Origin: Chrysomallon squamiferum
Taxonomy: Eukaryota > Mollusca > Gastropoda > Neomphalida > Peltospiridae
NCBI GenBank assembly: GCA_012295275.1
Contig: CM022679.1
Coordinates: 3,759,412-3,823,411, forward strand
Reading direction: 5' to 3'
DNA length: 64,000 nt
Below the pieces are notes generated by a model that was not told the DNA's origin, did not search any database, and saw only the letters and a program-made list of their open reading frames with translations. Position numbers and translations under genes: made by a program. How positions within the stretch are numbered: the stretch's first letter is position 1; each line of letters begins with the position of its first letter. Positions 1 through 11,741 of the stretch are shown piece by piece.

Positions 1-93
1 GTTGTTGTTGTTGTAGTTACTATAATTATTACTATTATTATGATTATTATTATAGTTATTGTTATTATTTTTATTATTATTATTATTATTATG

Positions 94-139
<46 letters not shown>

Positions 140-146
140 TTTTTGT

Positions 147-162
147 AGACTGACGTTTCCAA
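147..162 (+). promoter_or_regulatory. Probable 3' splice site of a 5'-UTR intron before gene 1 start codon
   Basis: A T-rich tract ending in TTTTGTAG sits 14 nt before the ATG. The same TTTTGTAG plus short leader precedes the ATG of genes 2 (AG at 9658-9659) and 3 (AG at 21377-21378). This suggests an upstream non-coding first exon, so the promoter is not next to the ATG. Confidence 0.45.
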
Positions 163-523
163 ATGCATCCGCAAAACATATTCTTGCTGTCCTTTCTAAC
201 TGTCATACCTGTATTAGCTAGAGCCAAAGGTATGAGATCATTCATACATACATACATATATGCATACTTACATATACACACACATACCTACATAAAAACA
301 TTTATGCCTACATACATAGATACATACATACATGTATACTTGAATTCATAAATATAGTCCATTTCAAAGAAACATACATTTGCAGACACATAGGCCTATA
401 TCGGGTGGACATTCATATATGTGCATATATAAATATATACATAATATACATACATACTTACATATATACACGAATGTCCACCCGATATGTATGAGTGTGT
501 ACGCATGTGCGAGTGTGTGTTTT

Positions 524-604
<81 letters not shown>

Positions 605-3600
605 GTAACTATGTATGTATGTATGTATATTTGTATGTGTAAAAATATATATGTTTATGTATGTTTCTATGTAAAGAAAGAGATATATTGAAGATCAGAT
701 GTATTTGTTATCTTAATAATCAGATTATAAAGCCTCTTGATGTTTTTCTTTTTCTCTAGATTATCGGGTTGTTTGCTATTACACAAACTGGGCGCAATAC
801 AGAGGGGGAAAAGCAAGGTTCTTGCCAGAAAACATAGATCCTTCTTTGTGTACACATATCATTTATGCGTTTGCAGACCTCGAGTACGACAAAGAAAATG
901 ACAAAGGTTCCACAAGCCATTAATAAGACATGTATAAGATATCTGATTCTTTTACACATTTTATGTTCTAAGAATTATGTCTGTTATGCTCTGAGTAGAG
1001 GTTACAGTCTAAACTATACTATCTAGACAGGCAAACATCTTTCTTTTAGCAGTTTTGTTTAGCGAATGTTAGCTTTTGTAAGTTAATGTACAGTTTGCTT
1101 TGTTTGTATTAGAGCTTAGAGAATTGTTATCGAGCGGAGGGCCTTTTCAACAGGATTAATATCCCTTTCATTTGAGAAATGTAAAAAACTTAAATTTCTT
1201 TTGTCATTTTATCACTGTTATTTTCAATTTAAGACTGTAAAATTAACTGACATGAAGTTTCGCAATGGGACAAAGAAGAAAGAAAAAAAAAACAGTTCAC
1301 ACATAAACACACGCTGACAGATGTTTTCTTTTTCTTTTACAGTTCAGTTAAACGCGTTCGAGTGGAATGATGAATCAAAAACTGATTTCGAAGGAATGTA
1401 GGTTACAGTGAATAACTATTTCAAGCTCTGATATTTCGTTCATTGTAACAATTTCAATAAATTTCCAAAAACAAGTTTGTAAATCTAACTGATATAGACC
1501 AATTAGTTCTATCTCTGTATATATATATAAATAATGAAAAATAATTTTTAGTAGTCCTATATTAAAACCTATTTATGCCGCATCCAAAATGATTCCGCTG
1601 ATTCTCTCGCCTATTATTGCGAATTTTGCTCAAACTTGCGATATTAATGGTTTTGTTTTTAAACTGCTGCCAGTTCTCAAGAAGAGTAGCTGCAGGGACT
1701 TTTATAAACCGTTTTCCATTGCAGCCTTCTTTTATATTTTTTTTTAATTCAATAGAACCTGCATTGTTTTTCATTGGTTCGATTTGTCATAAATTATAGC
1801 ATCAATTAAATAAAAAAAAAAAAAAAAAAAAAAAATGAAATGGATAACAATTAAAATAAACAGAAAAAAAACTTAAATAAATATTAGTAGACATCACAGA
1901 AAACTTAATTCTGTAGTTTTCTCAGAAATGATAAAATATAAAATAAAACTCATACTGAATGAATCAGGAATATTCAGAATTTGTTTTCTTTTTTGTTTCA
2001 TTTAAAGGTATGAACGGTTTCAAAAGGTTTTGTCTAAGTTTTCAAATGTGAAAAAAATTCTTGCTGTTGGTGGCTGGGATAAATATACAAAACCCTTTGA
2101 TACACTAATTTCAAATGATTATAATCGCCGATATTTTGCTAACGCAACAATAAGATTCTTAAGAAAACACTATTTCGATGGTCTCGATTTGCACTGGAAA
2201 TATCCAGTTAGCAAGGAAAATAGAGGAAAAGGAAATATTGAATTCGTCCAGCTGATACAGGTAAACTTAAAATTGAAGTCATTACGTGTTCTGTGTTTTA
2301 AAATCTTTCTCTCCCTAAGGTATTTTAGCTACTTAGACGTTCAGCTTTTTATAGATTTGTTTGTATTTGCATTGAAAGAAAACAAAGACGAAGAATTATG
2401 CTGACACAAACAGATAAAAAAAAATAATTAATTAGTTAATTAAAGAAAAGAAATTCGCGCAGCTTGGTCAGATATGACTACTTTACTGAAGAGGAAGAAA
2501 CTTGCTTTGTAACACATGTACGAGAGAAAAAGTTATATCTTTATTATGTGTTATTTTTATATTTAAATGAGGAACAAACGTCTCTGGTTAAAAAGTACTA
2601 TTAATTCAAAGATAGTGAAATGACAAAATGTTTTTTTTTAAATTTAATTTACAGCTTAATGTTCTAGTTTCTTTTTACCTTATAAAACAGTAACTGAAGC
2701 ATTTTTCAATATCGGCGATTCTTGCATTTACAGTGCAGTTTGCGTTTGTAACTGGAAAATATATAAAATAACATTACATATAAATTCAATATTAATTTTT
2801 ACCAGTGTTTCCTGATGGCTGAAAATACCAATAGTCTGATTAATTTTCTTTAATTTTAAAAAATAAAAAAATTAAAATTTTCGTATGGTTTATATGTAGC
2901 TATAGAAAGTGAAAGTCGCTTTTATTCGAATATATTTACATTTTACATCACTCTATTCAGTATAATTAAGTAACAGTTCGCTTTATTTATTTATTTAGTT
3001 CGTTAGTTACTAATTTATTTTCATCTCTTTTATTTATTTAGTTTTTAAATTCAAATCATTATGTGCATAAAGTAACCCAGTCATCAAAAGTTATTCCGTA
3101 AACAGTCCTGATATGTTTTTCTCCATTTCCCAGGAACTGAAATCAGCCTTTACAGAGGAAAACCAACGGACACACAAACCTAGACTCTTGCTGATTTTAT
3201 CTGCAAATGTTCAGACTGATGTGATGACGTCATCTTACCATGCTGAAGCAATCTGCAGGTTGTATGTGCAAAACATTGGTTAAAATCAATGCATTAGCTA
3301 ATGTGGTAAAATAACATTTATAATAATAAACCAAATTCAGATCATATTATTTAACAGTCATGTCTGAAATACACGAATGTCCAGACATTTATTTTGGTTT
3401 ACCTACTGACATGCAATGTGTAATTTATTTACAAATTTCGTTCTCACGTATTTCAGTTATATTATTTATTAATTTGGGTGTCACGTATTTCAGATGTATT
3501 ATTTTAGTGGTTGTCACGTATTTCTGTTGTATTATTTTATTAGTTGTCACATATTTCAGTTGTATTATTTTAGTGGTTGTCACGTATTTCAATAATATTA

Positions 3601-4219
3601 TTTTAATGGTTGTCACGTATTATATTACTGGTTGTCACGCATTTCAGTTGTATTATATTAATGGTTGTCACGTATTTCAGATGTATTATTTTCGTGGTTC
3701 TCACGTATTTCAGCTATATTATTTCAATGGTTGTCACGTATTAGTGGTTGTCACGTATTTCAGTTATATTACTTTAGTGGTTGTCACGTATGTCAGTTAT
3801 ATTATTTTAATGATTGGCACGTATTTCAGATATACTGATTTTATAAACGTCCTCACGTATGACTTCCATGGTCCTTGGGCTGGCGTTACAGATCACTTTA
3901 GTCCAATCTTCAAGCCAGGTGCAAGATGTACAGTGAGTTCATATTTAATTGTTTTCCTATGAAAATGGTTCTATTAGGAGCAATATAAGTATGCATCGGC
4001 TTTTGTCTTCATTTTTTTTTTATTATATGATTTGAAATTAAATAATTTCTGCAAATGATGTTCCTTGCTCATTTTTTATTTATTTACTCATTGTTATTTC
4101 TATTCTTATTTTTTTTTTTTTATATTATTCGATTTTGTCTGGATTTATTTAATTTTCATTAATTTTTTTCATTATTTATTTATCTTTATTTTGTTTTACT
4201 GATTTTTTGTGGGGTTTTT

Positions 4220-4263
<44 letters not shown>

Positions 4264-7142
4264 ATCTTGACAGGATTTTGCAATGAAATTTTGGACAAAT
4301 CGAATTTGTCGTAAAGAAAAACTGAATTTGGGTATAGCACTGTTCGGTCGATCATTTACCCTGAAATCAGAAAATGATGATGTATACGCCCCAGCTTCCG
4401 CAGGTAACCGCGGTCGTTACACTCTAACACAAGGTTTCTTGGCATACTACGAGGTGAGTGATATAAACTCGTGGTTATTTTCACATACCCCCTGGCGGAC
4501 ATCATTTTATAAATTATTTCACAGATAAAGCGAACAGTCAAACCGATTTGGATTTGCTTTCTCCAAAATAAATAATTTTATTCTACGGCAGCTTTATACA
4601 ACATTTTTAAAAGGTAGCGTCGCCCATTTTCTGAACTAAACATTGCATCCAAGCAGTGTTGCTTTTGTATGAATCACAACAACCTGCGAACTGCCAACGC
4701 GAAACGCTTGCCTGCCAAAACGTGCGAGTTTTAACCATTTGGTAAATAATTTTGATAATATTCCATGCATAGTTATGCTTTATACACTTTTGATGGTGCG
4801 GCTGACACAAATCTGAGCTTTATTGGGGTTCCAAACGGCGGAAAAATTTTCAAAACAAATTTATACCTTATGCTTATTATGACATTTATCACGTGCAAAA
4901 TGTTTTACTTACATGAACTCGATATATCTGCACAAGAAAGCCAACATGCATTCTGTGTCAGTGCCCGGCCACGATCTTATGATATATTCCAATAAAGGCT
5001 GTAAATATATTCAAGTACAATTGTCTGTAATATGTGTCCCTGTGATTAAAGGACACCTGCAATATAAGGACACTTCTGGTCAGTGTGAGTAAATGACAGG
5101 CACTACTATATATAGATTAATATATAGATTCTGTTTCTTATTTTTTATTATCATTATTTAATTTGATTGATTTAAAAGTTTTGGTTTATGTATTTATTAT
5201 TATTATTTATGTTATTTTTAATTTTTATTATTATATCCTGGTAAGTATTAACTAATAAATATCAGAAAAAAATTCTATTCGTTGAACGTTCATTCTTGAT
5301 ATAGTAATTTTTCTCCAACAACTGCATGGTTTATATTTCTGTTGAAGTCAGTGATATCAGGCAATCTACTTGAACACATCCGTTGTTATGAAATAGAGAA
5401 CACGAATAAAAATGTTTGGATGCAAATCTCTAATAACCTTTTTTTAATCAAATAATATTCAACAGATATGTATTATGAAAAATGAGACAACTAAAGAGAT
5501 CTACAGGGAAAGTGAAAAAGCATCCTACATGGTCCATGGTAACCAGTGGATATCGTACGATAACTGGAAGAACATTCGATGCAAGGTGTCTCTTTATCTT
5601 GTAACTTTTATTATCTTATTAAACAAATAAACAACAAATCAAATAATTTTAAAAGGTGGAAATCTGTAATATAAGATAAAATTATCCTAAATATATATAA
5701 TACGTAAAGAGTTAAATAAAACTAAAAGAAGTATGTATTACAATTAAGCAGTTGGCAGACATCTCAAATAAATGACCTTGTGTATCAAGGCAGCATTCCT
5801 GAATTAAGAATATTATTTTTAAGATCCTTAATTTCTAAATATCTAAAATAAATAAAATTTACAGGTATGCTATGTAAAACAGTATGGATTTGGAGGAATT
5901 ATGATTTGGGCTCTAGATCTTGATGACTTTAATGGAGAGTTTTGTGGAAAAGGCAAATGGCCGGTTTTAAATTCTGTCAAAAATGAGATAAAGCAGAAAC
6001 GTTTGTGTTTCAACCGCAGGTTTACATCATTTCTTTACTTCATAGTTTTTCTTTTTGTACCTGTGATAATCTATGAACACTTTTCTAAATGTTGTTTTAT
6101 CTATCTGTCTTTTTCCACAGCAGGGAATTTACCATAATTTTTGTTTTATATTTAAATTACTGACTGAAATTGATGTCATATGAGATGTCTATATTTTATA
6201 CAATATATATATATTTAACCATATCGACTAATTCACACACATAGAAGGGTCGTAGATAATTATGTATCACACATAAGGAAAAAATCCCCAGTACCCCGTA
6301 TAAATTACATTAATATATAATATTTTATTTTTCACAGAAACACTTTTATTTTATTTTTATAGAACCAAACACTTTAATGTTATGATTTAAATATTATTCT
6401 TTTACAGGACTCCACTTCCCCCGACACGGGTGTCTAAAGATAAAAAAGGTATACTTTATTTATTATATTTACAAGACAATAAAAGTTCAGTTATGACAAG
6501 GGGGTAGTGGAGAATAGTTAATATACTTATAACAGAGTTTGTGTACTTAAGAACATCCGATTACAATCTAACGTGTAGAAAAAATAAAAATTATCGGAGA
6601 TAAAAGATTCTGCCTAAATACCATTTATTTGTAACGTATTAACTCTATACTCCTTCGTATATATATATATATATATATTTTTTTTTTTTTTCCCCTGTCA
6701 TGGATTGTATCTTTTCTTTCATCTTAGATAATCAAATTAGAACTTAGTTTTGATTTCGGAGCTACCTACTACAGGCTAACTTTGAAGCTTTATTTTATTT
6801 TCCTTTATTTTATTTTATTTTATTTTATTTTTTATTATTTATTTTATTTTTATGCTTTTCTTTTCTTCTTATTATTATTTTATTTTATTCCGAGCACTAG
6901 TGTACTTTTTTATCCATGAATTTTTTTATTTTCTGTTTTCAGAAGTGGATAAAATCTATTGTAGAGGTAAACAGAAAAAGAGATATTATGTTCCTAAAAA
7001 CTGCTCAATATACTACGACTGCACCATAGGTATAACATTAGTAAAGTCTTGTGCACCTGGCACCTTCTTCAACTTTGAGCTGCAGGAGTGTGTATACAGA
7101 CATCAAACCACGTGTGGAAAAAAGCAGAAGAAACGGAAATAA
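163..7142 (+). CDS. Gene 1: intact secreted chitinase-like protein (GH18 + CBM14), catalytically dead
   Basis: Eleven coding exons: 163-229, 760-906, 1343-1397, 2008-2260, 3134-3258, 3830-3932, 4274-4453, 5466-5585, 5865-6019, 6408-6448, 6943-7142. All junctions are GT-AG, phases agree, and the sum is 1446 nt, giving 481 aa. Residues 1-22 are a signal peptide ([20 protein letters not shown]..). The GH18 barrel spans about 23-400, with LAVGGW at 108-113, TYDFHG in exon 6 and [10 protein letters not shown] in exon 9. The catalytic motif reads [10 protein letters not shown] at 147-156: the third Asp is H152 and the general acid Glu is K154, so hydrolysis is not expected. A short Pro/Lys linker leads to a CBM14 domain (416-473) and a basic tail. 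Inferred role: secreted chitin-binding lectin-like protein. This is the only copy with a complete frame including CBM14. Not confirmed by transcript data. Confidence 0.9.
398..488. repeat. Fold-back element in intron 1 of gene 1
   Basis: The 17-nt arm ATATCGGGTGGACATTC (398-414) is matched by its exact reverse complement at 472-488, around a TA/CATA-rich loop of about 57 nt. A related copy sits in intron 1 of gene 2; gene 3 lacks it. It could be a tiny terminal-inverted-repeat element. It would form a stem in the precursor RNA. Confidence 0.75.
519..600. repeat. (TA)n microsatellite, intron 1 of gene 1
   Basis: A run of about 36 TA dinucleotides, flanked by TATG-type repeats. The reading frames across it are low-complexity Tyr/Ile strings and are not coding. 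Confidence 0.95.
2177..2206 (+). other. Mutated GH18 catalytic motif of gene 1
   Basis: The codons read [10 protein letters not shown]. Active family members have DGxDxDWEYP, where the Glu is the proton donor. His replaces the third Asp and Lys replaces the Glu. The flanking sequence is in frame and well conserved, so this is not a frameshift artefact. Confidence 0.93.
3440..3829 (+). repeat. Minisatellite carrying repeated splice-acceptor motif, intron 5 of gene 1
   Basis: About a dozen imperfect units of roughly 33 nt with the core TCACGTATTTCAG followed by TTATATTATTTTAATGGTTG. The array runs up to the acceptor of exon 6, whose own sequence is CACGTATTTCAG followed by ATATACTGATTTTATAAACGTCC and another TCACGTAT. 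The repeat therefore looks derived from the exon 6 boundary. About eight units keep an intact TTTCAG or GTCAG. The nearest two upstream acceptors are in phase with exon 6. Confidence 0.85.
4215..4262 (+). repeat. Long poly(T) tract before exon 7 of gene 1
   Basis: A tract of about 45 T residues lies just upstream of the exon 7 acceptor (TTGATCTTGACAG). It may act as an extended polypyrimidine tract or be a relic retro-tail. Genes 2 and 3 have shorter T-rich stretches here. Confidence 0.8.
6943..7142 (+). other. CBM14 (peritrophin-A type chitin-binding) exon of gene 1
   Basis: Terminal exon, entered in phase 1. The six cysteines fall at residues 422, 436, 442, 452, 465 and 473. The spacing 13-5-9-12-7 fits the peritrophin-A pattern, with the aromatic YYDC and the FFNF segment typical of the fold. 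It ends in a Lys/Arg-rich tail and TAA. Chitin binding is a family property; activity here is inferred. Confidence 0.88.
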
Positions 7143-7143
7143 T

Positions 7144-7149
7144 AATAAA
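7144..7149 (+). terminator. Poly(A) signal AATAAA of gene 1
   Basis: An AATAAA hexamer lies directly after the stop codon, and a second one is at 7288-7293. The second is conserved in gene 2 and mutated in gene 3. Confidence 0.5.
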
Positions 7150-9193
7150 GATAATAAAATTGATTCACACATTTATATATAATTTAGATCTAATTGTCAT
7201 TTAATTATTAAAAACCAATATACTACATTATACAATTTACAGATGTCAGTATACAATTTGTTTTTGTAATTTTGAACATTTTCTATTAATAAAACTAATT
7301 TTATTTATGATTTTATGTACGGTAGAAAGGTCATGTTTCGATACTCATACCCTTAATATGCTAGGAAGAGTTTTAAATATATTTAAGCGTTATTTTTTAT
7401 ATCTATAATATAGTTATTATTGTATAATAATAATTACAAAATTAAATGGTATAATACAAAAATCTTTGCCTGTTTATAATTACGAGAAGATAATAATTCA
7501 AAACACTTAATTAACAATGGCAGTGAAAGATCAGTTTTAAAAATTGGCACAATATAACAAAACACATGTCATGACCCTTTTTATTATAACGTGTTTTTAA
7601 ACAAGAAAAATGCATGTATAAGTGACAAATATTGTATAAAAAAACAAAAAAGATAATATAAAAAATAAAGTCGTTTTGTAAAGTGTACATGGTTAGGGCT
7701 TCTCCATTTTTTGATGGACAGAGGTCCGCAGCTCAGAAAATATTTTAGGACCTTTCACTGGAGTTAAAACTTTTATCGACTCCTTCTGCTTCAGTGTGGT
7801 ATATATCGTAAAAGTACTAACCTCGCACCCAAGCCATGTTGATTACAAGCACACCTCGTTCATGTTTGTCTATGATTTCTTGCTTTCATTCAATGAACAT
7901 CATCCGCTTATTCTTCTCAGCATCGTCCTTTGCAATCATTTTCTTAGGATCAATGGATATTTGGCAAAATAATGCCCAAAATACGAGCACAACACAACAG
8001 AGATGCTTCCACGGCGAGGTAACCACGTGAAGCAAACGAGTGAGACGCGGGATGCTGGGCAGATGTTGTGTTCTTCGTTGCGCCAAATAGCGGCAACGTA
8101 TCTGAAGCTCGTTCGTAACTCAAAGCAAAGATCCATCTTGCGAATGCTCGTAACTCGGAAAATTCGTAAGTTTCAGCACTCGTAAGTTTTTATATATATA
8201 TATATATATATGAGAAATAAAGAAATAAAATAAATGAAAATGTTTGACGTCCTAAACTTCTTAGGATCTTATATCTTATTATTACTGTCAGACTGATTCT
8301 TAATTGCACGTAATTTCTTATTCATTTACGGTGTTTCGCCTTTAAACGTAAAGAGTTGTTTCCCCTACACCGTAATTTGAATAATCGTTACAACTCTAGC
8401 TGTTAAATCCCAAATAATTTGGTCATTAGCAAGTTTTATATTGTCTTATACGCGTATCTGGCAGACAAGCAGTTAACTGAATGATATTATTTATTTATTT
8501 ATTTATTTATTTATTGATAATATTTTTTTTCTTCTGCTATTGAAAGTAAGGAGGTGCAGTATTTACTATTACATGTAGCTTTTGCGCTAAATTTTAAACC
8601 TACGTCACAAATATAAACATATATATAGCTCAGTAACTTATAACGTACAGTGACTGACTTCCGTTATAGCCTTTGAAATGAACAACAATGCGTATACTTT
8701 ATTAGTTATAACACCATAAGAAACCTAGCGAAAAGTTTTCAGGTGAGTGTTATGTGTCGCTTAACACCAGTTTTCCTGTAATTAAGGAATTAGTCTTTGA
8801 AGTTTGACTATTTCTATCATGTATTCGTGAAGCCGATCAATTACTATTCAAACAAAAATTTAATTAGCTATATTAATATAAAAATACAAAAAAAAACCCC
8901 CCAAAACACCGATAATGTAACGGGTTTACAATTACTATGATCCGTTGGTAAAAAGTTAAATAAAATAAAATAATCAATAGAATAAATAAATTAAGTAATA
9001 ATAATAATAATTCTCCATCATTTATGTGAATGTATTCTTATAACAAATTGATGTAATGAATGACGTAATAGCGTCGATCGTTAGACTGAAATAGATTAAC
9101 AGTCGCACTGGCGTAATTAGAGAACAGGAGGGGGGACGGTTCATTATTACTGACTTCTCATGGGACAGAACTTTCTCTGTGTGTGGATGTGTG

Positions 9194-9231
<38 letters not shown>

Positions 9232-9387
9232 ATCTAGTTTATATATAGTCTTTGCCTGTCGTTTCAGATAAGTACTGGCAGTGGAAAACCACATCGTTAG
9301 CTATAATTGAGATTTCAAAATTAGTTACTGTAAGATCTATGTCTATATAAATGTGTTTGTGTGTTCATAATATATCCGCCTCTGTGT

Positions 9388-9421
<34 letters not shown>

Positions 9422-9597
9422 CATCTAGTTTATATATAGTCTTTGCCTGTCGTTGTTATGTGTTATTTCTATCTCGTAACGTAATCTTTTAAAATACATG
9501 CACAAATAATGTATGTGTCTCAGTTTCAGTTATATCTCTGTTTTGTTATTTATTATTCTTATTGTTCTTGTTGTTGTTGTAGTTACTATCACTTTTA
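7150..9597. other. Intergenic spacer between genes 1 and 2
   Basis: No coding exon was recognised. It begins with 3'-flank sequence that is repeated after genes 2 and 3. It holds a moderately GC-rich block at 7680-8190, short TA and TTTA repeats, and two GT microsatellites (about 9194-9231 and 9383-9420). The end leads into the (ATT)n that precedes each + strand gene. Confidence 0.7.
7680..8190. repeat. Shared 3'-flank block, copy 1
   Basis: This block recurs after gene 2 (about 19020-19470) with substitutions and small indels. Landmarks are GCTTCCACGGCGAGGTAACC, a GTTGCGCCAA..AGCGGCA segment and repeated CTCGTAACTC motifs. The CTCGTAA repeats look like a transposon remnant, but the duplication of the whole unit alone explains the two copies. 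Confidence 0.6.
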
Positions 9598-9598
9598 C

Positions 9599-9646
<48 letters not shown>

Positions 9647-9896
9647 CATTATTTTGTAGACTGACGTTTCCAGATGCATCCGCAAAACATATTCTTGCTG
9701 TCCTTTCTAACTGTCATACCTGTATTAGCTAGAGCGAAAGGCATGAGATCATTTAAAAATCATTTATAACTTGAACATTTATACATACATTCATGTATAC
9801 ATACTTATATACATACATACATATATACATTCATACATAGATACACACATTTATAGTCCACTTCAAACAAACATACATTTACAGATACGTAGGCCT

Positions 9897-10027
9897 ATAT
9901 CGGGTGGACATTCATATATGTGTATATATAAATATATACATAATATACATACATACGTACATACGTACATACATACATACATATATACATATATACATAA
10001 ATGCCCATCAGAATGTCCACCCGAAAT
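9897..10027. repeat. Fold-back element in intron 1 of gene 2
   Basis: The arm ATATCGGGTGGACATTC (9897-9913) and its near-perfect complement GAATGTCCACCCGAAAT (10011-10027) surround CATA repeats. It is homologous to the element in gene 1, with a longer loop. Confidence 0.7.
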
Positions 10028-11487
10028 GTATGTATGTCTGTGTGCATATATATGTACATATATGTATCTATGTATGTGTGTATGTATGTATGTATGTATG
10101 TAGGAATATTGATGTGTCTATAAATATAAATGTTTACGTATGTTTCTACGTAAAGAAAGAGATATATTGAAGATCAGATGTATTTGTTTTCTTAATAATC
10201 AGATTATAAAGCCTCTTGATGTTTTTCTTTTTCTCTAGATTATCGGGTTGTTTGCTATTACACAAACTGGGCGCAATACAGAGGGGGAAAAGCAAGGTTC
10301 TTACCAGAAAACATAGATCCTTCTTTGTGTACACATATCATTTATGCGTTTGCAGACCTCGAGTACGACAAAGAAAATGACAAAGGTTCCACAAGGCATT
10401 AATAATACATGTATAAGATATCTGATTCTTTTACACATTTTATGTTCTAAGAATTCTGTCTCTTATGCTCTGAGTAAGGATTACAGTCTTAACAACACTA
10501 TCTAGATAGGCAAACATCTTTCTTTTAGTAGTTTCGTTTAAGAAATGTTAGCTTTTATAAGTTAGTGTAGAGTTTGCTTTGTTTCTGTTAGAGCTTAGCG
10601 TATTGTTGTCGAGTGGACGGCCTTTTCAACAGGATTAATATCCCTTTCATTTGAGAAATGTAAAAAACTTAAATTTCTTTTGTCATTTTATCATTGTTAT
10701 TTTCAATTTAAGACTGTAAAATTAACTGACATGAAGTTTCGCAATGGGACAAAGAAGAAAGAAAAAAAAAACAGTTCACACATAAACACACGCTGACAGA
10801 TGTTTTCTTTTTCTTTTACAGTTCAGTTAAACGCGTTCGAGTGGAATGATGAATCAAAAACTGATTTCGAAGGAATGTAGGTTACAGTGAATTAACTATT
10901 TCAAGCTCTGATATTTCGTTCATTGTAACAATTTTAATAAATTTCCAAAAACAAGTTTGTAAATCTAACTGATATAGACCAATTAATTCTATCTCTGTAT
11001 ATATATAACTAATGAAAAATAACTTTTAGTAGTCCTACATTAAAACCTATTTATGCCGCATCCAAAATGATTCCGCTGATTCTCTCGCCTATTTTTGCGA
11101 ATTTTGCTCAAACTCGCGGTATTAATGGTTTTGTTTTTAAACTGCTGCCAGTTCTCAAGAAGAGAAGCTGCAGGAACTCTTATAAACCGTTTTCCATTGC
11201 AGCCTTCTTTTATATTTTATTTTAATTCAATAGAACCTGCATTGTTTTTCATTGGTTCGATTTGTCATAAATTATAGCATCAATTAAATTTAAAAAAAAA
11301 AAATGAAATGGATAACAATTAAAATAAACAGAAAACAAATTTAAATAAATATTAGTAGACATCACAAAAAACTTAATTCTGTAGTTTTCTCAGAAATGAT
11401 AAAATATAAAATAAAAGTCATACTGAATGAATCAGGAATATTCAGAACTTTTTAATTATTTTTTTTCTTTCTTTCTTTCATTTAAAG

Positions 11488-11741
11488 GTATGAACGGTTT
11501 CAAAAGGTTTTGTCTAAGTTTTCAAATGTGTAAAAAAATTCTTGCTGTTGGTGGCTGGGATAAATATACAAAACCCTTTGATGCACTTATTTCAAATGAT
11601 TATAGTCGCCAATATTTTGCTAATGCAACAATAAGATTCTTAAGAAAACATTATTTCGATGGTCTCGATCTGCACTGGAAATATTCAGTTAACAAGATAA
11701 ATGGAGCAATACGAAAAATTCAACTTGTCCAGCTGATGCAG
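11488..11741 (+). other. Frameshifted exon 4 of gene 2 with mutated catalytic motif
   Basis: Genes 1 and 3 read GTGAAAAAAATT and GTGACAAAAATT; gene 2 reads GTGTAAAAAAATT, with an inserted T before the A run. Downstream of it the frame is open again through GGW, the inactive [10 protein letters not shown] (11658-11687) and the exon end. The region after the motif (KINGAIRK) also differs from the other + strand copies. Confidence 0.85.

Noticed and set aside
380-691. Open frame rich in Tyr/Ile over intron 1 of gene 1
   Set aside because: Produced by TA and CATA repeats; lies between two well supported exons.
3360-3829. Long open frame of hydrophobic repeats as a separate gene
   Set aside because: It is the intron 5 minisatellite; only the last part (from 3830) is exon 6. 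Kept as a possible splice-variant source, not a gene.
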